DNA of 64,000 nt from Thioclava sp. GXIMD4216 (GCF_037949285.1 NZ_CP149928.1:124001-188000); one strand, 5' to 3'; positions 8,309 to 18,109 are shown, numbered from the stretch's first letter. Notes: generated by a model not told the origin, from the letters alone. Translations and numbers: made by a program.

Positions 8309-9157
8309 TCAGCCGAAATGGCCGCGCACGTAATCGGCGGTGCGTTGTTCTGCGGGGGCTTCGAAAATCTGGGCGGTCTCGCCCGTTTCCACCAACTCCC
8401 CCAGATACATGAAGGCCGTGCGCTGGCTCACGCGTTGGGCCTGCTGCATGTTATGGGTGAGGATCACGATGGTGAAGCGTTCGCGCAGCGCATGGATCGT
8501 CTCCTCGATCCGCCCTGTCGAGATCGGGTCGAGCGCCGAGGCAGGCTCGTCAAGCAGGATCCCCTCGGGTTCGACGGCGATGGTGCGTGCGATACACAGG
8601 CGTTGTTGTTGCCCGCCCGACAGGCTCTGACCCGACGCATCGAGCTTGTCTTTCACCTCGTCCCAAAGGGCGGCCCCCTTCAGCGCCGCCTCGACCCGCC
8701 CGTCGAGTTCCGATTTCGGCATGAGGCGGTTGAGGCGCAGCGCGAAGGCGATATTCTCGCGGATCGTCATCGGGAAGGGCGTGGGTTTCTGGAACACCAT
8801 CCCGATCTTCATCCTGAGCGCGTTCAGATCCATCGTCTCGCTTAGGATATTCTCGCCATCCAGCATCACCTCGCCACGCGCAAACTGGCCCGGATAAAGG
8901 TCATACATCCGGTTGAGACAGCGCAGCAGCGTGGATTTTCCGCAGCCCGAGGGGCCGATAAAAGCCGTGACCTGACGCTCGGGGATCGCGAGGTTGATCT
9001 CCTTCAGCGCATGGGATTTGCCATAATGGAAATTGAGCCCGCGGATATCGAGTTTTGTCGGCGCGCGCGGGTCGATCCCCTTGAAGGCGAGCCGGTCTAC
9101 GCGGGCGTCTCTGCGTGTGGCATGGTGGTTCTCGGTGGTGAAAAATGTCTCGGTCAT
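8309..9157 (-). CDS. pstB: Phosphate ABC transporter ATP-binding protein
   Basis: Cytoplasmic ATPase of the Pst phosphate importer, 282 residues. Walker [10 protein letters not shown], the PstB-typical Q-loop [10 protein letters not shown], signature [13 protein letters not shown] and Walker [13 protein letters not shown] are all intact. The start MTETFF overlaps the pstA stop by one base (TGATG). The usual partners are missing: pstA is reduced to a stump, no pstC or pstS is seen upstream, and no phoU follows (the TRAP locus is next). Unless complemented elsewhere, the protein is an orphan ATPase. Confidence 0.92.
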   Translation of the reverse strand: MTETFFTTENHHATRRDARVDRLAFKGIDPRAPTKLDIRGLNFHYGKSHALKEINLAIPERQVTAFIGPSGCGKSTLLRCLNRMYDLYPGQFARGEVMLDGENILSETMDLNALRMKIGMVFQKPTPFPMTIRENIAFALRLNRLMPKSELDGRVEAALKGAALWDEVKDKLDASGQSLSGGQQQRLCIARTIAVEPEGILLDEPASALDPISTGRIEETIHALRERFTIVILTHNMQQAQRVSQRTAFMYLGELVETGETAQIFEAPAEQRTADYVRGHFG

Positions 9158-9319
9158 CAGAAGTCCCTCCGGCGGGTGATCAGGCGGGCGGCAATCGAGA
9201 GGCCCAGCACGGCAATGGTGATCAGAAGTGCGCCCGCCCATGCCAGCGATTGCCAGTTTTCATAGGGAGATAACGCGAATTGGTAGACGGTGATCTGCAG
9301 CGAGGCGAGGGGCTGCAGG
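9157..9319 (-). pseudogene. pstA: 3' remnant of phosphate permease gene pstA
   Basis: About 54 codons of the C-terminus of a PstA-type permease remain ([18 protein letters not shown], then a hydrophobic helix and [10 protein letters not shown] stop). Reading is lost at the edge of the IS6-type sequence. Because the normal PstA has roughly 280 residues or more, most of the gene is gone. Confidence 0.75.
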
Positions 9320-9655
9320 GGCATTGCCAACTTATTTGGCGATCGGCGAGTTGGGCCGACAGGGTGTCTGTCAGGCGGTCATTTTAAGGGCGTATTCAGC
9401 CCAGAGGGCATGGGCGTCGGATCTGGCGTGGCGGTAGGATGTGGCGGACAGGCGATAGCGGCGCGGGCGGAAGATCGTGTTGATCTGATCATGCGCAGCG
9501 AGGAATCTCTGAGCCTGCCTTGCGGACTTGAACTTGCCCATGAGCTTCTCGCGCTTTCGGGTCGGCCGGTGGGACCCTTCGATGCGATTGTTCAGGCCCT
9601 TGTGCGCCCGGTGATCAGCACCCGGAGCGAGTTCTCGAATTGGCTTGATATATCC
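9320..9655 (-). mobile_element. Truncated IS6-family element (C-terminal transposase piece)
   Basis: The minus strand encodes the last ~95 residues of an IS6-family DDE transposase (GLNNRIEGSHRPTRKREK, KFKSARQAQRFL), stop at 9371. GGCATTGCC at 9320 may be the element's terminus. The N-terminal catalytic half is missing; at about 9655 the sequence switches to an unrelated flavin reductase fragment. Not mobile on its own. Confidence 0.8.
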
Positions 9656-10062
9656 TCGCAACCGGCGAGTTTACGGTGCATATTTCCGACCATGCGCTGG
9701 TCGACCAGATGGAGATCTGTTCGATCAAATTTCCGGCCGATGTGGACGAGCTGGCGCTTGCGGGCCTCGAAACCGTGGCGGGCGAGAGCGTCAGCTGCCC
9801 GCGTATTCTTGCGGCCCCTGCGGCTTTCGAATGCCATTTGACGCAGACCGTGCCCGTCAGCCCCGCGCGGACCATCGTGCTGGGGCAAGTGAAGCGGATG
9901 TTCGTGCGCGAAGCTTTGATCGATCCTGATACCCTCTATGTCGACCAGATCGGGATCGATGCCGTGGGCCGCTTGGGCGGGCACCTTTATGCGCGCCAAC
10001 TCGACCAGTTCGAGCGGATCACACCGAGCGTCGAGGAATTCATGGCCAAGGATGCCCTATAG
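9656..10062 (+). pseudogene. C-terminal remnant of a flavin reductase-like protein
   Basis: About 134 codons of the C-terminal part of a flavin reductase-like (split-barrel FMN-binding) protein: TGEFTVHISDHALVDQM, ARTIVLGQVKRMFV, GRLGGHLYAR. The N-terminal third and start codon are absent because the frame begins at the junction with the IS6-type fragment. An internal ATG (9676) opens 128 codons but would lack part of the flavin-binding barrel. The following ~184 bp, up to the IS110 repeat, hold nothing recognised. Confidence 0.65.
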
Positions 10063-10246
10063 ATCGTCAATCGGTATCTACGGGTGATGACTTTTGCAGA
10101 GAGATCGTTCCAACGGCTCCTGAAGCAACGGCTGGCAGTGCTTTCGTCCTCAATTTGACACGATCTGGACCTTGGCCTGCCGATGATGCTCCACGATGCC
10201 CTCTTTGACCGCTTCCGTTCAGCCGCATCGCAGGGATCGCACGTCA

Positions 10247-10528
10247 GCTAATGGGATGTACCGGCTGCTTCACCCAGCAGGTTAGGCTGAGCCTATGTCT
10301 GTAAGTTGGAGAAGTAGCATGGATAAGAAGACGTTCGATCAGCTGATGTCCATCGGAATCGACATTGGCAAGGACACGTTCCACCTCGTCGGGTTTGACC
10401 GAGATGGTCAGTTGGTGTTGCGTAAGCAGATCAAGCGATTGGCACTCGTCACGACATTCGAGAAGCTGCCGCGATGCATCGTCGGCATGGAGGCTTGCCT
10501 GAGTGCTCATTTCGTCAGTCGGACCCTA
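10247..10528 (+). repeat. IS110-type left-end repeat, copy A
   Basis: A 282-bp segment nearly identical to 23128-23409. It contains a 72-bp non-coding leader and the first 70 codons of an IS110-family transposase. Identity starts at GCTAATGGGATG and ends at GGACCCTA in both copies. Confidence 0.85.
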
Positions 10529-11692
10529 CGCCAGCTTGGTTTCGAGCCGCGCATCATCCCCGCGATTTATGTGAAGCCTTTCGTCAAGGGGCAGAAGAAC
10601 GACTACAATGATGCCGAGGCCATCGCGGAAGCGGCGCTGCGCCCGAACTTACCAATCGTGCCGGAGAAGAGCCAGGACCAGCTCGACCTGCAGGCCCTTC
10701 ACCGGGTGCGCTCGCGTCTGGTGTCGCGCCGGACCGCGACTATCAACCAGATCCGCGCCTTCCTGATCGAGCAAGGCATCACGGTGCGCAAAGGGCTTCG
10801 GGCTTTGAAGAACTCCTTCGAGGCCATCCTCGAGGAACGCAAAGACGAGATATCGCCGCGCATGCGGGCCATCCTGATCGGTCTATACGGCGACTGGCTC
10901 TGGCTGGATGACCGGATCGACGCGGTCTCAAAAGAGATCGAGCAGATCAGCCGCACCGAGGAGAACTGCGTCAACGTCATGACCATTCCTGGTATCGGAC
11001 CGATGATTTCGACGGCGATGGTTGCCGCGATTGGCACGGGAGAGGCATTCGGGCGCGGACGGGATTTTGCGGCATGGGTCGGCTTGGTTCCCAGACAATA
11101 CAGCACGGGTGGCCGAACGGTGCTCGGCCGCATTTCCAAACGTGGCAGTCGATACCTGAGGATGCTCTTCGTTCAGGCCGCCAAGGTCAAAGTCCGGTCC
11201 ATCGCGGCGGAAGACTGGAGCCCCGAGGCCGCACGCGAAGCCGGCAACAGGGCTGCACGGGAATATCTGGAGACACTGGATGACGCTGCTTTTGGCGCGG
11301 CATCCAGTGTCCAGCCCAAGTTCGTGGCCAAGTCCGATCCGGCAGCACAATGGACCCGCGCCGAGGAAAGTCGCCCCTATTTTGCCTATGCCACCAACTA
11401 CCTGATCGACACCAAGAGTTCGGTGATCATGGATGTTGAAGGTGAAGCGGAACAGGAAATGATCCGGGGGATCGTTTCCCCGCGGAACGGAGCCATCCGC
11501 CAAGCCGAAGTTGGAGCTGCGCGCACGATGCTGGACAGGACCGAAAAACGCTTTGGCACCAAGCCGGACTGGCTGGCCGCCGACACCGCCTACGGCAATG
11601 CCGAGAACCTGGGCTGGCTGGTCGAGAAACGCAGCATCATCCCCTTCATACCGGTGATCGACAAGTCGGAACGGACCGACGGCACGTTCTGA
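10319..11692 (+). pseudogene. Chimeric transposase: IS110-family N-terminus joined in frame to IS1182-family middle
   Basis: One 457-codon frame made of two transposases. Residues 1 to ~290 are IS110-type: RuvC-like DEDD residues (GIDIGKDTFH, GMEA, KNDYNDAEAIAE) and the Tnp_20 part (IPGIGPM, RQYSTGGR with the conserved Ser, ISKRGSRYLR). From about residue 291 it becomes an IS1182-type catalytic piece (AAREYLETLDDAAFG, NYLIDTKSSVIMDV, LAADTAYGNAENL, DKSERTDGTF). The IS110 C-terminus and right end, and the IS1182 start, are missing. GGAG lies ~8 nt before the ATG. The product is unlikely to be an active transposase of either family. Confidence 0.82.
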
Positions 11693-11700
11693 CACGGTTG

Positions 11701-11935
11701 CGGCTACGCGGACCAAACGGCGCTAAGGACGAATTCCTGCTCGCCGCCATCGCCCAGAACCTACGAAAACTTGCAAAGCTACGCCCGCGAAGCGTCAGAC
11801 AAGAGGCCGCAGCATGAGCAGAACGGCCATATTACTGCCTTGAGGCGGGGCGACGGGCGATCGCCCGATCGCAATAGCCTTGCCCGGCGGCGGCGAGCCT
11901 CAAAATCGGCGATTTCGGCCGACTTTTTCAACAAC
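11701..11935 (+). repeat. IS1182-type right-end remnant, copy A
   Basis: Encodes the terminal ~37 residues of an IS1182-family transposase (C-terminal KDEFLLAAIAQNL) plus the 3' non-coding end, finishing at TTCAACAACA. It resembles 24588-24823 over its full length. The gap to the chimeric frame shows an internal deletion that removed the C-terminal domain region of the IS1182 gene. Confidence 0.75.
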
Positions 11936-11981
11936 ATCGGCGGAGAACGGACATTCGCCGCGATGAACATGAACGGCAGCT

Positions 11982-14900
11982 TCAATGGAAATCGCGGCTG
12001 GGGAAGAGGCGTTTGGCTTGTTCGCGGGGGTGGTGGGCCGTGCGGCGCGGGCGCGGGGCGTCATCGGCGGGTGGATGGGTTTGGCCGACGATCGCGCCCA
12101 TCGGGTGGCCAAGGTTGGACAGCCGCGCCGAGATATCCTCGATCCTGCTGGCGATCACATGGGTGACGATGCCTTCGCGCTGCAACATTCCCGTCACGCG
12201 CAACAGCCGCCCGCCCATCACCGCATGGCGGAAGGCCGCGTAGATCTTGGGCCAGACCACCACATTGCACACCGCCGTTTCGTCTTCGAGCGTCAGGAAC
12301 ACCACCCCCGACGACGTGCCGGGGCGCTGGCGGGTGATGACCAGCCCGCAGACGGTGACGCGCGCCAAGGGCGCGTGAACCAGATCGCTATGCTGGGTCA
12401 GGCCGGGCAGTGCGGGGCGCAACAGCTCCATCGGATGGGCGCGCAGCGTCAGGCGGGTGGCGATGTAATCCTCGACCACCTCCTCGCCCAAGTGCATCTG
12501 CGGCAGCGCCACCGCAGGCTCGCGCACCCCCTCGCCATCCAGCGGATCGGAAAACAGTGGCAGCGGCGCGGGCGCGCGGATCGCCTTCACCGCCCAGAGC
12601 GCATCGCGGCGGTTGAGCCCCATCGCGGCAAAGGCATCGGCCTCGGCCAGACGTTCCAGCACCGCAGGCGCGATCCCCGCGCGCAGCCACAGGGCTTCGG
12701 GGTCGGGATAGCCATTGCCGCGCGCAGCCACGATCCAGCCCGCGTCTTCGGCTCGCAAGCCCTTGATCTGCCGGAACCCCAGCCGCAGGGCCAGTGTGCC
12801 GTCACTGCGCCGCTCAAGGCTATTGTCCCAGCCTGAATGGTTGACGCAGATGGGGCGGACCTCGACCCCATGCTCGCGGGCATCACGCACAAGCTGTGCG
12901 GGTGCGTAAAACCCCATCGGCTGGGAATTCAGAAGCGCACAGGTGAAGACCGCCGGATGATGGCATTTCAGCCATGAGGACACATAGGTCAGCATGGCGA
13001 AGGCCGCCGCATGGCTTTCGGGGAAACCATAATCGGCAAAGCCCTCGATCTGGGCGAAACAGGCCTCGGCCACCTGCATTGGATAGTCGCGCGCCATCAT
13101 CCCGCGCAGAAAACGGTCGCGATGCTCGCCAATCGTGCCCATCCGCCGGAAGGACGCCAGCGAGCGGCGCAACCGGTCGGCCTCTTCGGGACTATAGCCC
13201 GCGCCGATCACCGCGATCTGCATCGCCTGTTCCTGAAACAGCGGCACGCCGAGTGTCTTGGCGGTCACGGCCTCCAGTGCGGGGCCGAAGGGCTCGGGCG
13301 CCTCAAGCCCCTGACGGCGGCGGATATAGGGTTTGACCATGCCGCCCTGAATCGGGCCGGGGCGGACAATCGCCACCTCGATCACCAGATCATAGAAGGT
13401 CGCAGGCTTCATCCGCGGCAGGAAATTCATCTGCGCGCGGCTTTCCACCTGAAACACCCCCACCGCATCTGCACGGGTCAGCATGGCATAGGTGGCCTTG
13501 TCTTCCTGCGGCACGGTATCGAGCGTGTGATGGATCCCCTCATGCTCGGCCAGCAGATCGAAGCTTTTGCGCAGGCAGGTCAGCATACCCAAGCTGAGCA
13601 CATCGACCTTCAGGATGCCAAGCGCGTCGATATCATCCTTGTCCCATTCGATACAGGTCCGCCCCTCCATCGCGGCATTCTCGATGGGACACAGATCATC
13701 GAGCCGCCCTTGGGTGATGATGAACCCGCCGACATGCTGGCTGAGATGACGCGGAAAGCCGATGATCTCGCCAATCAGCTTCAGCGTCAGCCCCAGCCGC
13801 CGGTCGGAAGGGTCAAGCCCCAGTGCCCGCACGCGGTCGGAGTCCGCCCCACCATTTGACTGCCCCCAGATATCACCCGACAGCCGCGCGGTCAGGTCTT
13901 GGGACAGCCCCATAACCTTGCCCACCTCGCGGATGGCGGCGCGGGTGCGGAAATGGATGACGGTGGCGCAAAGGCCCGCGCGGTCGCGCCCGTAGCGCTC
14001 ATAGATCCACTGGATGATTTCCTCGCGGCGCTCATGCTCGAAATCGACATCGATATCGGGCGGCTCCTTGCGGTGGCGCGAGATGAAACGTTCGAACACC
14101 ATGCCGATCATATCGGGGGAGACATCGGTGATGCCCAGCAGGTAGCACAGGATGGAATTGGCGGCCGACCCGCGCCCCTGACACAGGATGCCGCGACGCC
14201 GTGCCTCGGCCACGATATCATGCACGGTCAGGAAATAGGGCGCATAGCCCAGTTCCGCCACAGTGCCCAGTTCCTTGGCCATCAGCAGATGCACCCGTTC
14301 GCTCGCGCCCTGCGGATAGCGGCGCTTGAGCCCCTCGCGGGCCAGCCGGTCCAGCCGCGCCTGCGGGGGTTCGCCATCGCTGCCCTCATCGGGATAGTCG
14401 TAGCGCAGCTCTGACAGATTGAAACTGCAGCGCCCCGCGATTTCTGCTGTGCGTTTGATCGCTGCCGGATGATGGCGGTAAAGCCGCGCCATATCTTCCG
14501 CGCCCTTCAGGCGGCGTTCGCCATTCAGCAGCGCCCGCGTGCCGATCCGGTCGATGGTGATCCCTTCGCGCAGGCAGGTCAGCACATCGGCCAGCGGGCG
14601 GCGGGCGGCGCGGTGCATCAGCACATCGCCCACTGCCACCATCGGCGTGTTACAGCGCAAAGCCTGCGCCGCGCAGGCCCGAAACCACGCCTGATCGGAG
14701 CCATCATAGCGCGGCGCGGCCCCCAGAAAGACATAGCCCGGATAGCGCCGCGCCAGCTTTTGCACAGGTTCGGGCGCAAGATCGGCATCCGGCAGCGCGA
14801 TCAGGATCATCCCCTGACATCTCGTTTCCAGATCGGCCAGATCCAGATCGCAGCCGCCTTTTTCTGCCCGCCGCTTGCCCAAGGTCAAGAGGCGCGACAG

Positions 14901-15275
14901 CCGTTCATAGGCGGCGCGGTCGGTGGGCAGCGCAACCCAGTCCACCGGACAATCGCGCAGCACCAGCCGCGCCCCCACGATCAGCTTGGGCAGACGCGGC
15001 ACCTCCGGCACGGGCAGATCCTGCGGCAGGCCGACCTCCTGGCGCGAGCAGCTATCGACCTGATGCGAAGAGCGCACGCGCAGGCTTTCGGTCAGTTCCT
15101 CGCGCAGCGATTTTAGCGCCGAATAGGCCCGGACCACCCCTGCCAGCGAATTGCGGTCGGTGATCGCAATGGCCGAAAGCCCCAGTTCGGTGGCGCGCAG
15201 AACCAGTTCCTCGGGGTGGGATGCCCCTGTGAGGAACGTAAAATTCGAGGTCACACAGAGTTCGGCATAGCTCAT
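11982..15275 (-). CDS. dnaE2: Error-prone DNA polymerase DnaE2 (ImuC)
   Basis: Alpha subunit-like C-family polymerase for translesion synthesis, 1097 residues. It has an N-terminal PHP domain (TSNFTFLTGASHPEEL, ITDRNSLAG), the catalytic palm (PPDIDVDFEHERRE ~450 and KDDIDALGILKVDVLSLG ~590), a helix-hairpin-helix region and an OB fold; the C-terminus LFPSRDFH is the family's normal end, so the gene is complete despite the IS remnant 46 bp downstream. The ATG (MSYAEL) overlaps the imuB stop as ATGA. It acts with ImuA and ImuB in DNA-damage mutagenesis. Confidence 0.95.
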   Translation of the reverse strand: MSYAELCVTSNFTFLTGASHPEELVLRATELGLSAIAITDRNSLAGVVRAYSALKSLREELTESLRVRSSHQVDSCSRQEVGLPQDLPVPEVPRLPKLIVGARLVLRDCPVDWVALPTDRAAYERLSRLLTLGKRRAEKGGCDLDLADLETRCQGMILIALPDADLAPEPVQKLARRYPGYVFLGAAPRYDGSDQAWFRACAAQALRCNTPMVAVGDVLMHRAARRPLADVLTCLREGITIDRIGTRALLNGERRLKGAEDMARLYRHHPAAIKRTAEIAGRCSFNLSELRYDYPDEGSDGEPPQARLDRLAREGLKRRYPQGASERVHLLMAKELGTVAELGYAPYFLTVHDIVAEARRRGILCQGRGSAANSILCYLLGITDVSPDMIGMVFERFISRHRKEPPDIDVDFEHERREEIIQWIYERYGRDRAGLCATVIHFRTRAAIREVGKVMGLSQDLTARLSGDIWGQSNGGADSDRVRALGLDPSDRRLGLTLKLIGEIIGFPRHLSQHVGGFIITQGRLDDLCPIENAAMEGRTCIEWDKDDIDALGILKVDVLSLGMLTCLRKSFDLLAEHEGIHHTLDTVPQEDKATYAMLTRADAVGVFQVESRAQMNFLPRMKPATFYDLVIEVAIVRPGPIQGGMVKPYIRRRQGLEAPEPFGPALEAVTAKTLGVPLFQEQAMQIAVIGAGYSPEEADRLRRSLASFRRMGTIGEHRDRFLRGMMARDYPMQVAEACFAQIEGFADYGFPESHAAAFAMLTYVSSWLKCHHPAVFTCALLNSQPMGFYAPAQLVRDAREHGVEVRPICVNHSGWDNSLERRSDGTLALRLGFRQIKGLRAEDAGWIVAARGNGYPDPEALWLRAGIAPAVLERLAEADAFAAMGLNRRDALWAVKAIRAPAPLPLFSDPLDGEGVREPAVALPQMHLGEEVVEDYIATRLTLRAHPMELLRPALPGLTQHSDLVHAPLARVTVCGLVITRQRPGTSSGVVFLTLEDETAVCNVVVWPKIYAAFRHAVMGGRLLRVTGMLQREGIVTHVIASRIEDISARLSNLGHPMGAIVGQTHPPADDAPRPRRTAHHPREQAKRLFPSRDFH

Positions 15276-16723
15276 GCGAATTCTCCCTGCACATACCAGC
15301 CGGGCTTTTGCGGCGTGTAGAACAGCCACAGCCTGCGGCCCTCGCGCGTGTCGATCTTCCAGTAATCGCGCAGCCCCGAGGCCCAAGCCGGATCCTCGCG
15401 CCACCATTCCGGCGCGATCCGTTCGGGGCCCGTGGCGCGCCCTGTCGTGAAGGTCATCCGCCGCCAGCGGAAGCGCGCGGGCGGCTCTGCCCCTTTGGCC
15501 ATGATAGGCTCGGGCGGGAATAGGGTAATCGGGCGTGGGCGTGGCACATGCCAGTCGCTGGCGGGCAGGCTATGGGCGGCGGGCACCGTCATAAAGCTGC
15601 GTTCGGGGATATGGCTGTCGGTCGGTTGGAAACGTTGGATATTCTCCAGTCCGATCCGCGTGCCGATCCGCGTGATCAGATCGTTCAGCCGGTCCGCGCT
15701 GTGGTCTGCACTGCCGATCTGCTGCACGGCCAGTGGTTCGACCTGCACGGCTTCCAACCGCATCATGTCGATGCCGAACCCTGCATCAACCGTATCGACC
15801 CCGCGCTGGAACAGCGGCAGGATGCGGGCGGCATCGCGCATGGGGGCGGCCAGACGCAGGTCGACCTGCTGGCTCGCCTGATCGACGCGGCGCAGCGTCA
15901 GCATCAGCCGCCGTGCGCCCATATGCTGTGCCAGAAGCTTGGTGCAGAGCGGCTCCAGCAGGCGCTCGGTCACGCCCATCACATCGCTCACCAGCCCGAT
16001 CGGTTCGGGCAGGGTCATGCGGGTGGCGTAATGCGGCGGCTCGGGCTCGGGGGTGACAGGCTCGGGCACCGCGCCCATCGCCTGATCCAGCCGCAACAGC
16101 AGATCCGGCCCGAAACGGCGGGCCAGTGGCGCGCGGGCGGCCCCTTGCAGATCGCCGATCGTGCGCAGGCCAAGCCGCTGTAGCGCGGTGACAATTTCGG
16201 CCTCGACCCGCAGAGCGGCCACCGGCAGATGCGCCAGATCCTCGTCCTCGCCATAATGCGCCCGCGCCCAAGCCGCTCCGCGCGTGGCCGCAAGACCCAG
16301 CCGCAGCGCGACACCCGCCCGCGCCATGGCCGCGCGCATATCCGCTAGCATGGCCTCTTCGCCGCCCCAAAGATGGGTCGAGCCGGTCACATCCAGCACC
16401 AGCCCATCCTCGCCCTCGCGCCCGACCCAAGGGCAATAGCGCATCGCCCAACGGCGCAGCACGCCCAGAAACCGCGCATCCAGATCGGGGCGCGCAGGCT
16501 TTATGCGCAGATCGGGGCAAAGCGCGCGGGCATCTGCCAAGCTCATGCCGCGATGCAGGCCCAGCGATTGCGCGGCCTCGTTCAGACAATAAAGGCGCTC
16601 GGTATTTCCCTCCTTGCGGATCAGCGCGAAAGGGGCCTCATTCGGGCAGCCCCGCAGAACCCGGTTGGAAGCCAACCGGGGGAACCACATGCAGATGATG
16701 CGTCTGCGGGTCCCAGCGAACAT
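15272..16723 (-). CDS. imuB: ImuB, Y-family polymerase-like protein
   Basis: 483-residue non-catalytic Y-family polymerase homologue that bridges the beta clamp and DnaE2 in the mutasome. The N-terminus MWFPRLASNRVL replaces the metal-binding DxD of active Y-family enzymes. The palm/fingers layout is kept (RGMSLADARALCPDL, DGLVLDVTGSTHLWGGE). The ATG of MFAGTR was chosen because GGAG lies 6 nt upstream; a TTG four codons earlier is less likely. It overlaps the imuA 3' end by ~86 bp and the dnaE2 start by ATGA, so all three are one transcription unit. Confidence 0.93.
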   Translation of the reverse strand: MFAGTRRRIICMWFPRLASNRVLRGCPNEAPFALIRKEGNTERLYCLNEAAQSLGLHRGMSLADARALCPDLRIKPARPDLDARFLGVLRRWAMRYCPWVGREGEDGLVLDVTGSTHLWGGEEAMLADMRAAMARAGVALRLGLAATRGAAWARAHYGEDEDLAHLPVAALRVEAEIVTALQRLGLRTIGDLQGAARAPLARRFGPDLLLRLDQAMGAVPEPVTPEPEPPHYATRMTLPEPIGLVSDVMGVTERLLEPLCTKLLAQHMGARRLMLTLRRVDQASQQVDLRLAAPMRDAARILPLFQRGVDTVDAGFGIDMMRLEAVQVEPLAVQQIGSADHSADRLNDLITRIGTRIGLENIQRFQPTDSHIPERSFMTVPAAHSLPASDWHVPRPRPITLFPPEPIMAKGAEPPARFRWRRMTFTTGRATGPERIAPEWWREDPAWASGLRDYWKIDTREGRRLWLFYTPQKPGWYVQGEFA

Positions 16724-17216
16724 ACCAGACTCCAAGTGTTCCTGATTTGTTCTTAATAATTTCCCAGTGCATCAGAGTCGAGTCTTCCTGCGCGGGATCG
16801 AACACCGGCGTCGCGCGCCAACGGGTCTCGGCGGCATTCGACCCCATACCCTCGGGAATGATGCATAGCCCCGTCGTACCGCCTGCTTTCGCCGCCAGCT
16901 GCAGCCTACGGCCTTCGCGCAGATCCAGCGGGCGGGTGATTTCCAGCACGATAAAGGGCACCACCCCGTCCTTCAGTGCTTCTTCGGCCACAGCCAGCGC
17001 GTCAGTCTGGCTGTTGGGCCGTGCGAGAAGGATGTCCGATGGTGCCCCATAGGCCTCCATCCCCTGCGGCAAAACAATATCCGCCAGCCATGCCTCCCTG
17101 ATCCAGAGCCCATTCTTGCCGGCACAGAGCACCGCAAAGGCACAGGCCGCTGGACCACAGACTTCGTGGACCCGTGTCGATCGTAAGGAGGGTTGAGGAG
17201 TTATCAAGGGGTGCAT
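16638..17216 (-). CDS. imuA: ImuA-type protein (RecA-like accessory factor)
   Basis: 192-residue ImuA, the accessory RecA-like member of the imuA-imuB-dnaE2 cassette. Recognisable segments are VHEVCGPAACAFA near the N-terminus, LREGRRLQLAAKAGG and PEGMGSNAAETRW in the middle and NKSGTLGVWYVRWD near the end. No good ribosome site precedes the ATG, and the frame stays open upstream for 66 codons without similarity, so the start is only moderately secure. No LexA-type GTTC/GAAC-N7 repeat was seen in the upstream 300 bp. Confidence 0.85.
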   Translation of the reverse strand: MHPLITPQPSLRSTRVHEVCGPAACAFAVLCAGKNGLWIREAWLADIVLPQGMEAYGAPSDILLARPNSQTDALAVAEEALKDGVVPFIVLEITRPLDLREGRRLQLAAKAGGTTGLCIIPEGMGSNAAETRWRATPVFDPAQEDSTLMHWEIIKNKSGTLGVWYVRWDPQTHHLHVVPPVGFQPGSAGLPE

Positions 17217-17518
17217 TGGGGCAGTGTAAGGCCAAAGCCCCGCGACTCCAAGGATGGTGTCGCGCCATGATGATACATGCTTTGCAAGCGGACGTTTATG
17301 TTGTGTTTTGCAAATGTCCGGAGTGGGCCGAACACGTCGACGGCTTATCGCGGCCCTCGTATCGGGCCGCCGCACCGCCGCATGACCAGTTTGAGCCCAA
17401 AGTTGACACGACACGCGCTACGATAATGTGTGCAGGCTATGGGGTAGCCACCTAGGTGAGTGCCGGAAATTCCGCCGTAGAACAGGCCTCCTGCGGCGGA
17501 GTGTTCCGTTCTCGTGGT
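17217..17518. other. 302-bp gap without a recognised gene
   Basis: Lies between the imuA start and the 3' end of the next leftward gene, and should hold the imuA promoter. TCCGCCG (17471-17477) and CGGCGGA (17494-17500) form a 7-bp stem with a 16-nt loop, a possible weak terminator of the oxidoreductase gene. Nothing else is recognised. Confidence 0.4.
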
Positions 17519-18109
17519 CTATGCTGCCGTTTCCAGTGAGAAGCCGATACGGTCACCATGCCCAAGCCCGTAGCCAAACTGGATCATCATTTCCGTCATC
17601 GGTTCGAGATAGCGGGCGTTGGTTAGGTCACCCGCTGCAATCGCCTTGAGGTTCATGCCCCGCACCAGCGTCGTAACGCATTCAACCGCCGCACTATCGT
17701 TGCCGGCGACGAATACCGGGAGCCTGCAAAGCGTTCCTTCCGCATGATCTGCCAGAACCGAGGCGAAGATCGTGTTGAACGCCTTCACAACGGCAGAGGT
17801 TGGCAACAGCCGAGCAAGTTCTTCCGCGCCAGAAGTGCTATGCCCCGTAGTCAGGCTCATGAAGTCCTCGGAAAGCGGATTGGTGATGTCGATGACCGTC
17901 TTGCCGCTGAGCATCTGTTTGATCGCGGGTTGTGCCAAAATGGCAAGCGCCTGTTCGTATTTGAGAGCTAGGATGACGACCTCCGCGCGCGATATTGCTG
18001 CTACGGGATCGTCCGCGCGGCCCACGCTGTCCACCAGGTGTCCTGCGTTGCGGAGGAGGGTAGCCAGCGGCGTGCCCATATTGCCTTTTCCCAGAATTGC
18101 GATCTGCAT
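17519..18109 (-). CDS. NADPH-dependent F420 reductase-like oxidoreductase
   Basis: 196-residue Rossmann-fold protein (ILGKGNMGTPLATLLRNAGH at the N-terminus) of the family that includes F420:NADPH oxidoreductases and NADP-binding proteins with a short domain. Further motifs are VVILALKY, VIDITNPL and VKAFNTI. AAGGAG lies 7 nt before the ATG. It diverges from a broken AraC-type regulator gene, a common layout for a target gene and its regulator. As most alphaproteobacteria lack F420, the substrate is unknown. Confidence 0.75.
   Translation of the reverse strand: MQIAILGKGNMGTPLATLLRNAGHLVDSVGRADDPVAAISRAEVVILALKYEQALAILAQPAIKQMLSGKTVIDITNPLSEDFMSLTTGHSTSGAEELARLLPTSAVVKAFNTIFASVLADHAEGTLCRLPVFVAGNDSAAVECVTTLVRGMNLKAIAAGDLTNARYLEPMTEMMIQFGYGLGHGDRIGFSLETAA

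Noticed and set aside
12974..14414. Plus-strand open frames opposite dnaE2
   Set aside because: dnaE2 is complete with PHP and palm motifs on the other strand; the opposing frames are compositional artefacts.
17217..17420. LexA box upstream of imuA
   Set aside because: Only single GAAC half-sites were found (for example in CCGAACACG); no second half at the required distance.
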